A stretch of DNA of 34,699 nt from the NCBI GenBank assembly GCA_902608845.1, contig CACLPR010000012.1, positions 1 through 34,699 on the forward strand. The letters are read 5' to 3'. Source of the DNA: an uncultured Pelagibacteraceae bacterium (GTDB lineage: Bacteria > Pseudomonadota > Alphaproteobacteria > Pelagibacterales > Pelagibacteraceae). A program made the translations under genes and the position numbers. A model generated the notes under the pieces. The model was not told where the DNA came from. It was given only the letters and a program-made list of their open reading frames with translations, and ran no database searches. This document shows, one piece after another, positions 1 through 7,995 of the stretch. The stretch's first letter is position 1. Each line of letters starts with the position of its first letter.

Positions 1-551
1 TAGAATTTACTATGCCCAAATTTAATATTTGTATCAATTTTGTAATGTTTTTTGTAAAATTCTATGCAAGCATCAAAAGCTATTTTCCCAAGCGCAACAA
101 CTATCTTTAAATTTTCTAAGTATTCAATTTCTTTATTAAAATATTTAAAGCAAGTGTTTAGTTCTTTTTTTGTTGGTTTATCTCCAGGTGGGACACATTT
201 TAAAGCAGTAGTTATAAATATATCTCTCAATTTAAGTCCGTCATTTCTGTGGTCCGAATTTGGCTGGTTAGATAACTTTGCATTATAAAGACACTTGTAT
301 AAAAAATCAGACGATCTATCTCCTGTAAAAACTCTTCCCGTTCTATTGCCACCATGTGCTGCTGGTGCTAAACCAACAAACAAAATTCTGGCTTTTGTGT
401 CACCAAAGCCTGTTATTGGTTTTCCCCAATATTTTTCATTTAAGTATTGTTTTCGTTTCTCTTTAGCTATCTTTTTTCTAAAACTCACTAACCTAGGGCA
501 TTTTTTGCAGCTCACTATCAAATTTTCAAGTTTTTCAAAATCATTAGTCAT
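1..551 (-). CDS. Uracil-DNA glycosylase, family 5 (UDGb)-like, partial at 3' end
   Basis: A DNA repair enzyme that would remove uracil or other deaminated bases from DNA. The minus-strand frame starts at the ATG at 551 and runs off the window start, so only the first 183 residues are visible. Residues 60-77 read GLAPAAHGGNRTGRVFTG, followed by a DRSSDFLY segment; this matches motif A of the iron-sulfur UDG superfamily, with the AAHGGNRTGR extension seen in family 5 rather than family 4. Four cysteines at residues 15, 18, 119 and 134 fit the expected 4Fe-4S ligand pattern. The second active-site motif, near the C-terminus, lies outside the window. The gene is divergent from the dehydrogenase at 601, with about 49 nt between them. 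No clear ribosome binding site is seen. The superfamily assignment is firm; the family 5 assignment rests on motif recall. Confidence 0.85.
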   Translation of the reverse strand, partial: MTNDFEKLENLIVSCKKCPRLVSFRKKIAKEKRKQYLNEKYWGKPITGFGDTKARILFVGLAPAAHGGNRTGRVFTGDRSSDFLYKCLYNAKLSNQPNSDHRNDGLKLRDIFITTALKCVPPGDKPTKKELNTCFKYFNKEIEYLENLKIVVALGKIAFDACIEFYKKHYKIDTNIKFGHSKF

Positions 552-583
552 AAATATTAATTTTTAATCTCTATGTCTTATAC

Positions 584-589
584 TATAAT
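584..589 (+). promoter_or_regulatory. Candidate -10 box upstream of the dehydrogenase gene
   Basis: A perfect TATAAT lies 11 nt before the ATG at 601. Seventeen bases further upstream the sequence is only a T-rich stretch (TTTTTA, 561-566) with weak -35 character. If used, transcription would start about 5 nt before the start codon, giving an almost leaderless mRNA. In DNA this AT-rich such boxes arise by chance, so confidence is moderate. Confidence 0.4.
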
Positions 590-600
590 TATTTTAGATT

Positions 601-1456
601 ATGAATGTAGGTTTTATTGGTGTTGGCTATATGGGTTATGGGATAGCCAAAAATATTTTAAAAAAAGGAAATAACTTATTTGTTATTGCAAACAAAAAAA
701 GGGAACCGATAGATAAGATTGTAAGTGATGGTGCTATTGAGGTAAAATCTTACAATGAACTTTGTGAAAAGAATTTAGATGCATTATTTCTTTGTGTGAC
801 TAATACACCTATCGCTTTAAGTATTGCTGAAAAAGTCTCAACTTTACTAAAAGATAATACATTAATTATTGATGTTACAACACATAACCAAAATGGATCT
901 TTTCAAATGGAACAGATTTTTTCAAAACAAAAAATTAACTACATTGAATGCCCTGTTATGGGCGGTCCCGTTCAAGCAGAAGAAGGTGTTTGTGGAGGTA
1001 TTGTTGGAGCATCGGAGGAAAATTTTAAAAAATCTGAAGTTTATTTAAAAACTTTTTGTAAAGATTATTTCCATTTTGGAGCAGTGGGCAAAGGAGCAAA
1101 GTCAAAGCTACTAAATAATTTTTTGTCACTTGGTACTGCAACAAATGTTATAGAATTTATCAAGAGTGCAAAAAAATTAGATATTGATTTAGAAAAACTT
1201 TTTTGCAGTAGCAAAATTAGGATCTGGGAACTCAACAGCTTTAAATAGAATTTTTGATAATGTGCTTAAAGATGATTATACTGGATTTAAATTTTCAACT
1301 TCCAATACTTTAAAAGATCTTACTTACATCCACGAAATGCTCAAAGATTTAGGTAATGCAGAAAAATTAGCTGATGTAAAAAAATCTTTTTACAAAAAAG
1401 CAGTAGAAGATGGTAATGGAGATTTGTTTATAAGTGAACTGATACAAAAAGATTAA
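601..1456 (+). pseudogene. 3-hydroxyisobutyrate dehydrogenase-family NAD(P)-dependent oxidoreductase, frameshifted
   Basis: Beta-hydroxyacid dehydrogenase family; members oxidise or reduce small hydroxyacids such as 3-hydroxyisobutyrate, tartronate semialdehyde or succinic semialdehyde. The N-terminal Rossmann motif GFIGVGYMG is at residues 4-12, the VMGGPVQAEEG segment follows, and the family's GxGxxxKxxN signature places the catalytic lysine at K169. The first frame (601-1248) ends in unrelated residues (SSKIRIWELNSFK). The natural continuation, AVAKLGSGNSTALNRIF and onward to 1456, lies in the next frame. The switch falls at a T6 run (1199-1204): five T's would restore one frame of about 284 residues, the normal family length. 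The substrate cannot be told from sequence. The gene ends directly against the convergent small gene at 1457. Either a recent pseudogene or a sequencing indel. Confidence 0.8.
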
Positions 1457-1627
1457 TTATTCCTTTTTTTTATCAGCAAATACAATAGCTATAAGCAATA
1501 ATGCTGTCCAAAACATTGCTGCTAAACTTTTAATAGCACTCGTTTCAGCACCCCACAAATCAAAAAAAAATGCTCCAATAAGAATTCCAATTATATAAAT
1601 TATTACTACTAATCTAGTTTGAGTCAT
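1457..1627 (-). CDS. Small two-helix membrane protein (56 aa), function unknown
   Basis: A short minus-strand gene starting at the ATG at 1627 and ending with TAA at 1457-1459. The 56-residue product begins MTQTRL, then has a hydrophobic helix (about residues 6-22), a short polar loop with DLWGAETS, a second hydrophobic helix (about 35-51) and the charged tail DKKKE. The topology is that of a two-pass inner-membrane protein with no catalytic motif. Its start overlaps the last 14 nt of the DUF1289 gene, so the two are probably co-transcribed and translationally coupled. Its stop abuts the stop of the convergent dehydrogenase remnant. I do not recognise the family. Support is the overlap, the consistent two-helix pattern and the lack of any other gene in this 160-nt gap. 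Confidence 0.65.
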   Translation of the reverse strand: MTQTRLVVIIYIIGILIGAFFFDLWGAETSAIKSLAAMFWTALLLIAIVFADKKKE

Positions 1628-1871
1628 TTAGTTGCTTCTTTTTAAATAACGACATTCCGTTATTTTTTTTGTGTTCATAAGATTCTTTGAAACTCTCTAG
1701 CTGCCATCCTTGCATTCTCTTCTGAATATCTTCTAAATTTTGTTTTTTCCACTCATCTTTGGTATTCTGGTCTTTCCAAATCTTCTTTTCATCATTATTT
1801 CTTCCACAGCCATAACAATATCCAGTTACAGGATCCATTTTGCAAATGCTTATACAGGGTGAAACTATCAT
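1614..1871 (-). CDS. DUF1289 family protein
   Basis: A small cysteine-rich protein of 85 residues. The N-terminus PCISICKMDPVTGYCYGCGR is the hallmark of the DUF1289 family, with four cysteines at residues 6, 10, 19 and 22 placed as a likely zinc or other metal site. It is followed by the conserved acidic and tryptophan segment (NDEKKIWKD) and a charged helix (QNLEDIQKRMQGW). Family members are common in Proteobacteria and have no assigned biochemical function that I know of. The start at 1871 puts the first cysteine at the usual distance from the N-terminus. It is the first gene of a two-gene minus-strand unit with the small membrane protein. No clear Shine-Dalgarno is visible; an AAGGA lies too far upstream. 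Confidence 0.88.
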   Translation of the reverse strand: MIVSPCISICKMDPVTGYCYGCGRNNDEKKIWKDQNTKDEWKKQNLEDIQKRMQGWQLESFKESYEHKKNNGMSLFKKKQLNDSN

Positions 1872-1911
1872 TTTTTTATATATTTATATCCTTTTACACT
1901 ATTATTCTGAT

Positions 1912-1939
1912 TGGACAAATTAGATCAATACTATATAAA
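1912..1939 (+). promoter_or_regulatory. Sigma-70-type promoter of tRNA-Leu/tig
   Basis: TGGACA (1912-1917, five of six matches to TTGACA), a 16-nt spacer, and TATAAA (1934-1939, five of six matches to TATAAT). The predicted transcription start is near 1946, about 7 nt before the tRNA. This is the clearest two-box promoter in the window. The 80-nt gap around it (1872-1952) holds nothing else that I can see. Confidence 0.6.
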
Positions 1940-1952
1940 ACAGCATAAAATT

Positions 1953-2037
1953 GGGCGAGTGGCGGAATTGGTAGACGCGTTGGTCTTAGGAACCAATAGT
2001 GCAAGCTGTGAAGGTTCGAGTCCTTTCTCGCCTACCA
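1953..2037 (+). tRNA. tRNA-Leu(UAG)
   Basis: An 85-nt class II tRNA. The acceptor arm GGGCGAG (1953-1959) pairs with CTCGCCT (2027-2033), with a terminal G-U. The discriminator is A2034 and CCA is encoded at 2035-2037. The anticodon stem TTGGT/ACCAA encloses the loop CTTAGGA, with anticodon TAG at 1987-1989. A long variable arm and the T-arm GGTTCGAGTCC are present. It reads CUN leucine codons. The 3' end lies only 10 nt before the tig start codon, so the tRNA and the trigger factor mRNA very likely share a transcript. Confidence 0.97.
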
Positions 2038-2047
2038 TAAATAGATT

Positions 2048-3505
2048 ATGAAAGTAACAATAGAAAATAAAAAAGGTTTAGAAAAAGACCTTAAAGTATT
2101 TATAGATAAGAAAACAATCTCAGGCTTCATGGATGAAAAATATGAAGAAATAAGAAAAGACGTTGTAATAAAAGGTTTCAGACCTGGTAAAGTGCCTACC
2201 GAAATATTAAAAAGACAATTTGGCAAAGCTGTTTATGGCGAAGTAATTGATAAGTTGCTTAAAGATACAACAACAAAAGCTCTAGAAGAAAATAAAATCA
2301 AACCGGCTGGACAGCCTAAAATAGACTTAAAGTCTTTTGGTGAAGGTAAAGATTTAGAATACGTAATTTCAGTTACTGAACTACCTGAGGTTTCTGCCAA
2401 AGGATTAAGCTCAATTAAAGTAGACGAGTATGTTGTAAAAATTGATCCTAAAGAAACGGACAAAAGAATAAGTGAAATTGCAAAAAATCAAAATAATTTT
2501 AAGGATGCGGAGACAAATTACAGCTCGAAAATGAATGACCTTGTAATCTTTGATTATAAAGGAACTATTGATGGCAAAGAATTTAAGGGTAACGAGGGTA
2601 AAAACACTCAATTAGTTCTTGGAAAAGATTTATTTATAAAAGGTTTTGATAAACAATTAGAAGGCGTTAAATCAGGTGACACAAAAAATGTAGAAGTAAA
2701 TCTACCTGAAAATTTTCCTGAAAAAGACCTTATTAATAAAAGTGCTGTGTTTGAATGTAAGATTACAGCAGTAAGAATTCCAGAAGAAGTAAAAATTAAT
2801 GATGATTTTGCTAAAAATATGGGTGCAAAAGATTTAGCAAATTTAAAAGAACTTATTTCAAAACAAATTAATGATGAATATAAAAATTCATTAGCCATGA
2901 TTACAAAGAAAAGTATTCTTGAGCAAATAGAGAAAGAAAAACTAGACCAATTACCTGGTAATTTAATTGAACAGGAAGTTAAAATATTATCTCAAGGAAT
3001 GAAGGAAGATGAAGTTAAAAAGAACCAAAAATCATTAGAGGAACAAGCTAAAAAAAGAATTAAAACTGGATTAATTTTAAATGCTTTTGGAGAAGAAAAT
3101 AAAATTAATGTGTCTCAGGAAGAAATAAATGTGGAAATACAAAAACAATTTAGAATGATGCCAGGTCAAGAGAAGATTGTTAAAGATTATTATGAACAAA
3201 ATCCTGCAGCCATAGATAGTTTAAGGGGACAAATTTACGAAGAAAAAATAATTGAAGAAATTAAGAAAAAAGCAAAAATAACTAAAAAAGAAATTACAAA
3301 AGAAGAAGCTGAGAAAATTCTAAAACAAGAAAATGAAAACAATATCAAAGAGCAAGCTAAACTTGCTAAAAAAGATGGAGATGAGAAAAATAAGAAAAAA
3401 GCAGATCCTAAAAAAAAAGAGGTAAAAACAAAATCGAAAGAAACTAAAAAAACTAAAACTCCCACATCAAAATCTAAAAAAGCAAAAAAGGTTAGCAAAA
3501 AGTAA
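2048..3505 (+). CDS. tig: Trigger factor, ribosome-associated chaperone and peptidyl-prolyl isomerase
   Basis: Binds ribosomal protein uL23 at the tunnel exit and shields nascent chains. The N-terminal ribosome-binding domain carries GFRPGKVP at residues 43-50, the FRxGxxP signature. An FKBP-type PPIase domain follows (about residues 150-245, with [16 protein letters not shown]), then the helical C-terminal domain (about 250-415). At 485 residues it is longer than the roughly 430 of E. coli. The extra part is a strongly lysine-rich, low-complexity tail from about residue 420. Lysine-rich trigger factor tails occur in other alphaproteobacteria. The start follows the tRNA-Leu 3' end by 10 nt with no Shine-Dalgarno. 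It is the first gene of the tig-clpP-clpX-lon quality-control cluster. Confidence 0.97.
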   Translation: MKVTIENKKGLEKDLKVFIDKKTISGFMDEKYEEIRKDVVIKGFRPGKVPTEILKRQFGKAVYGEVIDKLLKDTTTKALEENKIKPAGQPKIDLKSFGEGKDLEYVISVTELPEVSAKGLSSIKVDEYVVKIDPKETDKRISEIAKNQNNFKDAETNYSSKMNDLVIFDYKGTIDGKEFKGNEGKNTQLVLGKDLFIKGFDKQLEGVKSGDTKNVEVNLPENFPEKDLINKSAVFECKITAVRIPEEVKINDDFAKNMGAKDLANLKELISKQINDEYKNSLAMITKKSILEQIEKEKLDQLPGNLIEQEVKILSQGMKEDEVKKNQKSLEEQAKKRIKTGLILNAFGEENKINVSQEEINVEIQKQFRMMPGQEKIVKDYYEQNPAAIDSLRGQIYEEKIIEEIKKKAKITKKEITKEEAEKILKQENENNIKEQAKLAKKDGDEKNKKKADPKKKEVKTKSKETKKTKTPTSKSKKAKKVSKK

Positions 3506-3523
3506 TCACAAGTTGTATAAGAT

Positions 3524-3538
3524 TAATCGATTCGATTA
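3524..3538. promoter_or_regulatory. 15-bp perfect palindrome abutting the clpP start codon
   Basis: TAATCGATTCGATTA reads the same on both strands apart from its central base: seven-base arms around T3531. Its last base is the A of the clpP ATG. With a one-base loop it cannot form an RNA hairpin, so if functional it would be a protein-binding DNA site. A possible -10 box, TATAAG, lies at 3516-3521. A degenerate relative (ATTGATTCGAAA) precedes clpX just after its -10 box. Operator function is speculation. Confidence 0.3.
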
Positions 3539-4149
3539 TGTCTATTAAAATACCAGAACAATTAAACACCCTCATCCCTATGGTTGTTGAACAATCTAGC
3601 AGAGGAGAAAGGGCATATGATATTTATTCAAGACTACTTAAAGAGAGAATTGTATTTGTAGTTGGTCCTATAAATGATGCAGTTGCATCATTAGTTACTG
3701 CTCAATTACTATTTTTAGAATCAGAAGATCCTAAGAAAGAAATTTCTTTATATATAAATAGTCCTGGAGGACTTGTGACAGCTGGACTTGGTATTTATGA
3801 TACGATGCAATACATCAAACCAGAAATCAGCACCTTATGTATTGGACAAGCAGCAAGTATGGGTTCATTTTTACTTGCAGCAGGCACCAAAGGAAAAAGA
3901 TTTTCATTACCAAATTCCAGAATAATGGTTCATCAACCTTCAGCTGGTTTTCAAGGACAAGCGACAGATATTGAAATTCATGCTAATGAAGTTTTATCTT
4001 TAAAAAAAAGATTAAATGAAATTTACTCAAAACATACCGGCAAAACAGTAGATGAAATTAAATCTGCATTAGAGAGAGATAATTTTATGACTCCTGACAA
4101 TGCAAAAAGTTTTGGCCTGATAGATAAAGTGGTAGAAAAAAGAGAATAG
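3538..4149 (+). CDS. clpP: ATP-dependent Clp protease proteolytic subunit ClpP
   Basis: The serine peptidase of the ClpXP complex. It forms a double heptameric barrel that degrades proteins fed in by ClpX. The catalytic triad is visible as S107 (in AASMGS), H132 (in MVHQPSAG) and D181 (in ERDNFMTP); the spacings of 25 and 49 residues equal those of E. coli ClpP. The oxyanion-side motif YINSPGG is at residues 72-78. The 203-residue length is normal, with a short N-terminal propeptide region before [13 protein letters not shown]. The gene lies 32 nt after tig and 88 nt before clpX, in the standard tig-clpP-clpX-lon order. There is no clear Shine-Dalgarno; a 15-bp palindrome abuts the start. Confidence 0.98.
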   Translation: MSIKIPEQLNTLIPMVVEQSSRGERAYDIYSRLLKERIVFVVGPINDAVASLVTAQLLFLESEDPKKEISLYINSPGGLVTAGLGIYDTMQYIKPEISTLCIGQAASMGSFLLAAGTKGKRFSLPNSRIMVHQPSAGFQGQATDIEIHANEVLSLKKRLNEIYSKHTGKTVDEIKSALERDNFMTPDNAKSFGLIDKVVEKRE

Positions 4150-4190
4150 GTCACAATATATAGTTTGTCCACAACCTCTACTTGATTACT

Positions 4191-4219
4191 TTGTGTCATA
4201 TGTATTAAAGTATTATAAT
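4191..4219 (+). promoter_or_regulatory. Candidate clpX promoter
   Basis: A perfect TATAAT at 4214-4219 is preceded at a 17-nt spacing by TTGTGT (4191-4196), which keeps the TTG core of the -35 consensus. Transcription would start near 4226, about 12 nt before the clpX ATG. It lies in the 88-nt clpP-clpX gap and suggests that clpX has its own promoter as well as any read-through from clpP. Confidence 0.45.
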
Positions 4220-4237
4220 TGATTCGAAATAAAAAAT

Positions 4238-5497
4238 ATGAGCAACAACAAAAATATTCTTTACTGTTCTTTTTGTGGCAAGAGCCAACACGAAGTTAGA
4301 AAGCTAATTGCAGGACCTACTGTATTCATTTGCGATGAATGTGTTGAGCTTTGTATGGACATTATCAAAGAAGAAAGCAAAGATAACTTTGTAAAACATC
4401 AAGATGGCTTACCTTTGCCAAAAGAAATATGCAAAGTACTTGATGATTACGTGATTGGACAATCTCATGCTAAAAAAGTTTTATCAGTTGCAGTCCACAA
4501 TCATTATAAGAGATTAAACTACGAAAATAAAACTAGCAAAACGGTCGAGTTGTCAAAATCGAACATTATGCTGGTAGGGCCAACTGGATGTGGAAAAACT
4601 TTATTAGCCCAAACTCTTGCTAGAATACTTGATGTACCTTTCACAATGGCTGATGCAACAACATTAACTGAAGCGGGTTACGTAGGTGAAGACGTTGAGA
4701 ATATAATTTTAAAATTATTACAAGCAGCTGATTATAATGTAGAAAAAGCTCAAAGAGGAATTGTTTACATAGATGAGGTTGACAAAATTAGTAGAAAATC
4801 AGAAAATCCATCCATCACTAGAGATGTATCTGGTGAAGGAGTTCAGCAAGCCTTATTAAAAATTATGGAAGGAACAGTGGCAAGTGTTCCTCCTCAAGGA
4901 GGAAGAAAGCATCCTCAACAAGAATTTCTACAAGTAGACACAACAAATATACTTTTTATTTGTGGAGGAGCTTTCGCTGGTCTAGATAAAATAATATCTC
5001 AAAGAGACAAAGGTTCTTCTATTGGATTTGGAGCAGAAGTAAAAACTTTAGAAGATAAAAAAACTGGAGAGTGGATGAAAAATTTAGAGCCAGAGGATCT
5101 ATTAAGATACGGTCTGATACCTGAATTTATTGGTAGATTACCAATTACAGCAACACTAGAAGATTTAGATGAAAAATCTTTAGTAAAAATTTTACAAGAA
5201 CCAAAAAATTCTTTAATTAAGCAGTACCAAGAATTATTTAGATTAGAAGGTGTAAAATTAACATTTAAAGATCAGGCGATTAAAGATATTGCTAACAAAG
5301 CTATAAGTAAGAAAACTGGAGCCAGAGGATTAAGATCAATATTAGAAAATTTATTACTTAAAACTATGTTTGACCTTCCAGGTCAGGATAACATTGAAGA
5401 AGTTATTATTGACGGTGGAGCAACTAAGGGCTCCTCCCAGCCAATTATTGTTCACACGAAGAACAAATCAAAAACAGAAAAGACTTCTGCGGCTTAA
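4238..5497 (+). CDS. clpX: ATP-dependent Clp protease ATP-binding subunit ClpX
   Basis: AAA+ unfoldase that recognises tagged substrates and threads them into ClpP. The N-terminal zinc-binding domain has four cysteine ligands at residues 10, 13, 32 and 35. The AAA+ module shows Walker A GPTGCGKT (114-121), the substrate-gripping pore loop GYVG (147-150), Walker B with D178 and E179 in IVYIDEVDK, the RKH loop region, and the sensor-2 ARGLRS motif. At 419 residues the length is normal. It follows clpP by 88 nt and has its own TATAAT box. It is the second half of the ClpXP protease and sits next to lon, as usual in Proteobacteria. Confidence 0.98.
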   Translation: MSNNKNILYCSFCGKSQHEVRKLIAGPTVFICDECVELCMDIIKEESKDNFVKHQDGLPLPKEICKVLDDYVIGQSHAKKVLSVAVHNHYKRLNYENKTSKTVELSKSNIMLVGPTGCGKTLLAQTLARILDVPFTMADATTLTEAGYVGEDVENIILKLLQAADYNVEKAQRGIVYIDEVDKISRKSENPSITRDVSGEGVQQALLKIMEGTVASVPPQGGRKHPQQEFLQVDTTNILFICGGAFAGLDKIISQRDKGSSIGFGAEVKTLEDKKTGEWMKNLEPEDLLRYGLIPEFIGRLPITATLEDLDEKSLVKILQEPKNSLIKQYQELFRLEGVKLTFKDQAIKDIANKAISKKTGARGLRSILENLLLKTMFDLPGQDNIEEVIIDGGATKGSSQPIIVHTKNKSKTEKTSAA

Positions 5498-5524
5498 TAA
5501 GAGTTAATAAACAAAAGTTTCCTA

Positions 5525-5551
5525 TTGCAATATAAAATATAATATCCATAT
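5525..5551 (+). promoter_or_regulatory. Candidate lon promoter, possibly heat-shock (RpoH) type
   Basis: The 62-nt clpX-lon gap holds two overlapping options. One resembles the RpoH consensus: TTGCAA (5525-5530), 13 nt, then ATCCATAT (5544-5551), which matches the CCATAT part of CCCCATNT. The other is a sigma-70-like TATAAT at 5538-5543 without a recognisable -35 box. Both would place the transcription start within about 10 nt of the lon ATG at 5560. Confidence 0.35.
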
Positions 5552-5559
5552 TTGATGTT

Positions 5560-7947
5560 ATGGAAGTTAAATTGACACAACCCTTATTACCATTAAGAGA
5601 CATAGTAGTTTTTCCAAGTATGGTTATTCCACTATTTGTTGGCAGAGATAAATCTATCACAGCCTTAAATGAAGTGATGAAAAGTGACAAAAAAATAATA
5701 TTAGTTACTCAAAAAAATTCTGAAGTTGATGATCCAAAAAAAAATGACGTATTTTCTTATGGTTGTGAAAGTAACATATTACAACTTTTAAAACTTCCTG
5801 ACGGAACAGTTAAAGTTTTAGTTGAAGGAATTAAAAGAGTTAAAATTATTGATTTTAAGGATGATGAAAAATTTATTACTTGTACATACGAACATCAAAA
5901 AGATGTTTTAAATAAAGATGAAGATCTACTACCTCTAGCACTTACGGCTGTAAGAAGATTGGAAAAATTGACTTCAGTTAACAAAAAAATTTCGTCAGAA
6001 ACTATTAACAACATTAAACAACTAAAAGATCCATCTAAAATTGTAGATAATATTGTTTCAAACCTAAATGCATCGATATCTGAAAAGCAACAGATATTTG
6101 AAACATTGGATGTTAAGAAAAGATTAAATGCAGCTATTAAAATGATGGAAAGTGAAACAAGCATTATTGGTGTAGAAAAAAGAATTAGAGGCAGAGTTAA
6201 AACCCAAATGGAAAAAACCCAAAGAGAGTATTATTTAAATGAACAACTAAAAGCAATCCAAAAAGAATTGGGTGAAATTGAAGATGGCAAGGATGAAACT
6301 ACTAACTTAAAAAAATCAATTCAAAAAGCTAAAATGCCAAAAGAAGTTGAGAAGAAGTGCATGTCAGAGCTTAAGAAATTAAAAAATATGAGTCCTATGT
6401 CTGCAGAAGCAACAGTTGTTAGAAATTATTTGGATTGGATGATTGATCTTCCGTGGTTTAAAAAAGGTGATGTGGATATCGATTTAAATAAAGGTCTTAA
6501 AATTTTAGATGAAGATCATTTTGGTTTAGAAAAAGTAAAAGAGAGAATTATTGAGTTTCTAGCTGTTCAAAAAAGAATGGAGAAAATTAAAGGACCAATT
6601 TTATGTTTAGTTGGACCCCCAGGAGTTGGAAAAACATCACTTGGAAAATCTATAGCTAAAGCTACAAACAGGCAGTTTATTAGAATGTCGTTGGGAGGTG
6701 TAAGAGATGAGGCTGAAATAAGAGGTCATAGAAGAACATACATTGGATCGTTACCAGGTAAAATAATTCAAATGATGAAGAAAGCTGGTACAAAAAATCC
6801 TTTATTTTTGTTAGATGAAGTAGATAAAATTGGAAACGACTATAGAGGAGACCCATCATCAGCTTTGCTTGAAGCATTAGACCCTGAACAGAATACAGCT
6901 TTCAATGATCACTATTTAGAAGTTGATTATGATTTGTCTGATGTAATGTTTGTAACAACAGCAAATACTTTGAATATTTTACCACCACTTCTTGATAGAA
7001 TGGAAGTTATAAGAATTCCTGGATATACAGAAGATGAAAAAATAAATATTGCAAACAAATATCTGTTACCTAAACAAGTAAAAGAAAATGGAGTGAAAGA
7101 GGGTGAACTAAATTTAGAGGATGGAACAATAAAAGAGATAATTAGAAGTTACACAAGAGAATCTGGTGTAAGAAATTTAGAAAGAGAAATCTCTAAAGTA
7201 ACAAGAAAAGTTGTTAAAAAAGTTGTAAGTGGTGAAGTTGAAAAGGTTCAAGTAAGTGATAAAAATATTCCAGACTTTTTAGGAATTAAAAAATTCAAAT
7301 TTGGCGAAGTAGAGGATAAAGATAAAACTGGAATAGTAATAGGACTAGCGTGGACCGAGGTAGGTGGAGAAATTCTTAAAATTGAGACTGTTAATATGCC
7401 AGGCAAAGGTAGAATGCAAATAACAGGTAAACTTGGTGATGTCATGCAAGAGTCCGTTAAAGCTGCAAAATCATATGTCAGATCAAAAAGTTTGGAATAT
7501 GGTATAATTCCACCTTTCTTTGAAAAAAAAGATTTTCATATCCATGTCCCTGAAGGTGCTACACCTAAAGATGGACCATCAGCTGGTATAGCAATGGTTA
7601 CATCCATAGTGTCATCAATCACAAATATTCCTGTGAATAGAGAGATTGCCATGACTGGTGAAGTAACAATTACAGGACAAGTTTTACAAATTGGCGGTTT
7701 AAAAGAAAAATTATTAGCTGCACACAGAGCAGGGGTTAAAAAAGTATTAATACCTAAAGAAAACGAAAAAGATTTAGCAGACATTCCAAAAAAGGTAAGA
7801 GAAGATATTAAAATCATTCCAGTAGAAACAGCAGATGAAGTGCTTAAAATTGCCCTTACAAAAGAGCTAAAACCAGTTGAATGGAATGAAGTTGACAAAA
7901 TATCTGAGGGTAAAAAGGACGATAAATCTCAAGCTAGTATTCAGTAA
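5560..7947 (+). CDS. lon: ATP-dependent protease Lon (LonA type)
   Basis: A homohexameric cytosolic protease that unfolds and degrades misfolded and regulatory proteins. Domains in order: N-terminal LON substrate-binding domain (begins LTQPLLPLRDIVVFPSMVIP), a coiled-coil linker, an AAA+ module with Walker A GPPGVGKT (352-359) and Walker B FLLDEVDK, and the C-terminal serine-lysine protease domain. The catalytic dyad is S674 (in PKDGPSAG) and K717 (in GGLKEKLLAA), 43 residues apart as in E. coli Lon (S679/K722). The 795-residue length is typical. It ends 48 nt before tRNA-Val. The upstream gap shows an RpoH-like element, consistent with heat-shock control in related bacteria. Confidence 0.98.
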   Translation: MEVKLTQPLLPLRDIVVFPSMVIPLFVGRDKSITALNEVMKSDKKIILVTQKNSEVDDPKKNDVFSYGCESNILQLLKLPDGTVKVLVEGIKRVKIIDFKDDEKFITCTYEHQKDVLNKDEDLLPLALTAVRRLEKLTSVNKKISSETINNIKQLKDPSKIVDNIVSNLNASISEKQQIFETLDVKKRLNAAIKMMESETSIIGVEKRIRGRVKTQMEKTQREYYLNEQLKAIQKELGEIEDGKDETTNLKKSIQKAKMPKEVEKKCMSELKKLKNMSPMSAEATVVRNYLDWMIDLPWFKKGDVDIDLNKGLKILDEDHFGLEKVKERIIEFLAVQKRMEKIKGPILCLVGPPGVGKTSLGKSIAKATNRQFIRMSLGGVRDEAEIRGHRRTYIGSLPGKIIQMMKKAGTKNPLFLLDEVDKIGNDYRGDPSSALLEALDPEQNTAFNDHYLEVDYDLSDVMFVTTANTLNILPPLLDRMEVIRIPGYTEDEKINIANKYLLPKQVKENGVKEGELNLEDGTIKEIIRSYTRESGVRNLEREISKVTRKVVKKVVSGEVEKVQVSDKNIPDFLGIKKFKFGEVEDKDKTGIVIGLAWTEVGGEILKIETVNMPGKGRMQITGKLGDVMQESVKAAKSYVRSKSLEYGIIPPFFEKKDFHIHVPEGATPKDGPSAGIAMVTSIVSSITNIPVNREIAMTGEVTITGQVLQIGGLKEKLLAAHRAGVKKVLIPKENEKDLADIPKKVREDIKIIPVETADEVLKIALTKELKPVEWNEVDKISEGKKDDKSQASIQ

Positions 7948-7953
7948 TAAACA

Positions 7954-7981
7954 ATTTACTTTATTAATCCGTTGATGTAAT
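7954..7981 (+). promoter_or_regulatory. Candidate promoter for the tRNA-Val/tRNA-Asp pair
   Basis: TTTACT (7954-7959, four of six matches to TTGACA), a 16-nt spacer and TGTAAT (7976-7981, five of six matches to TATAAT), ending 14 nt before tRNA-Val. The position suits a tRNA promoter but the -35 box is weak. Confidence 0.35.
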
Positions 7982-7995
7982 AGTACCAAGATTTT

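Noticed and set aside
64..567. Two plus-strand frames at the window start
   Set aside because: They are antisense to the uracil-DNA glycosylase, which carries clear family motifs on the minus strand.
3235..3498. Minus-strand Phe/Ser-rich open frame opposite the end of tig
   Set aside because: It is the antisense reading of the lysine-rich tail; poly-Lys codons read backwards as Phe and Ser.
7536..7898. A 120-codon minus-strand frame opposite the lon protease domain
   Set aside because: It lies opposite the conserved catalytic region of lon, whose codon constraints explain the lack of stops.
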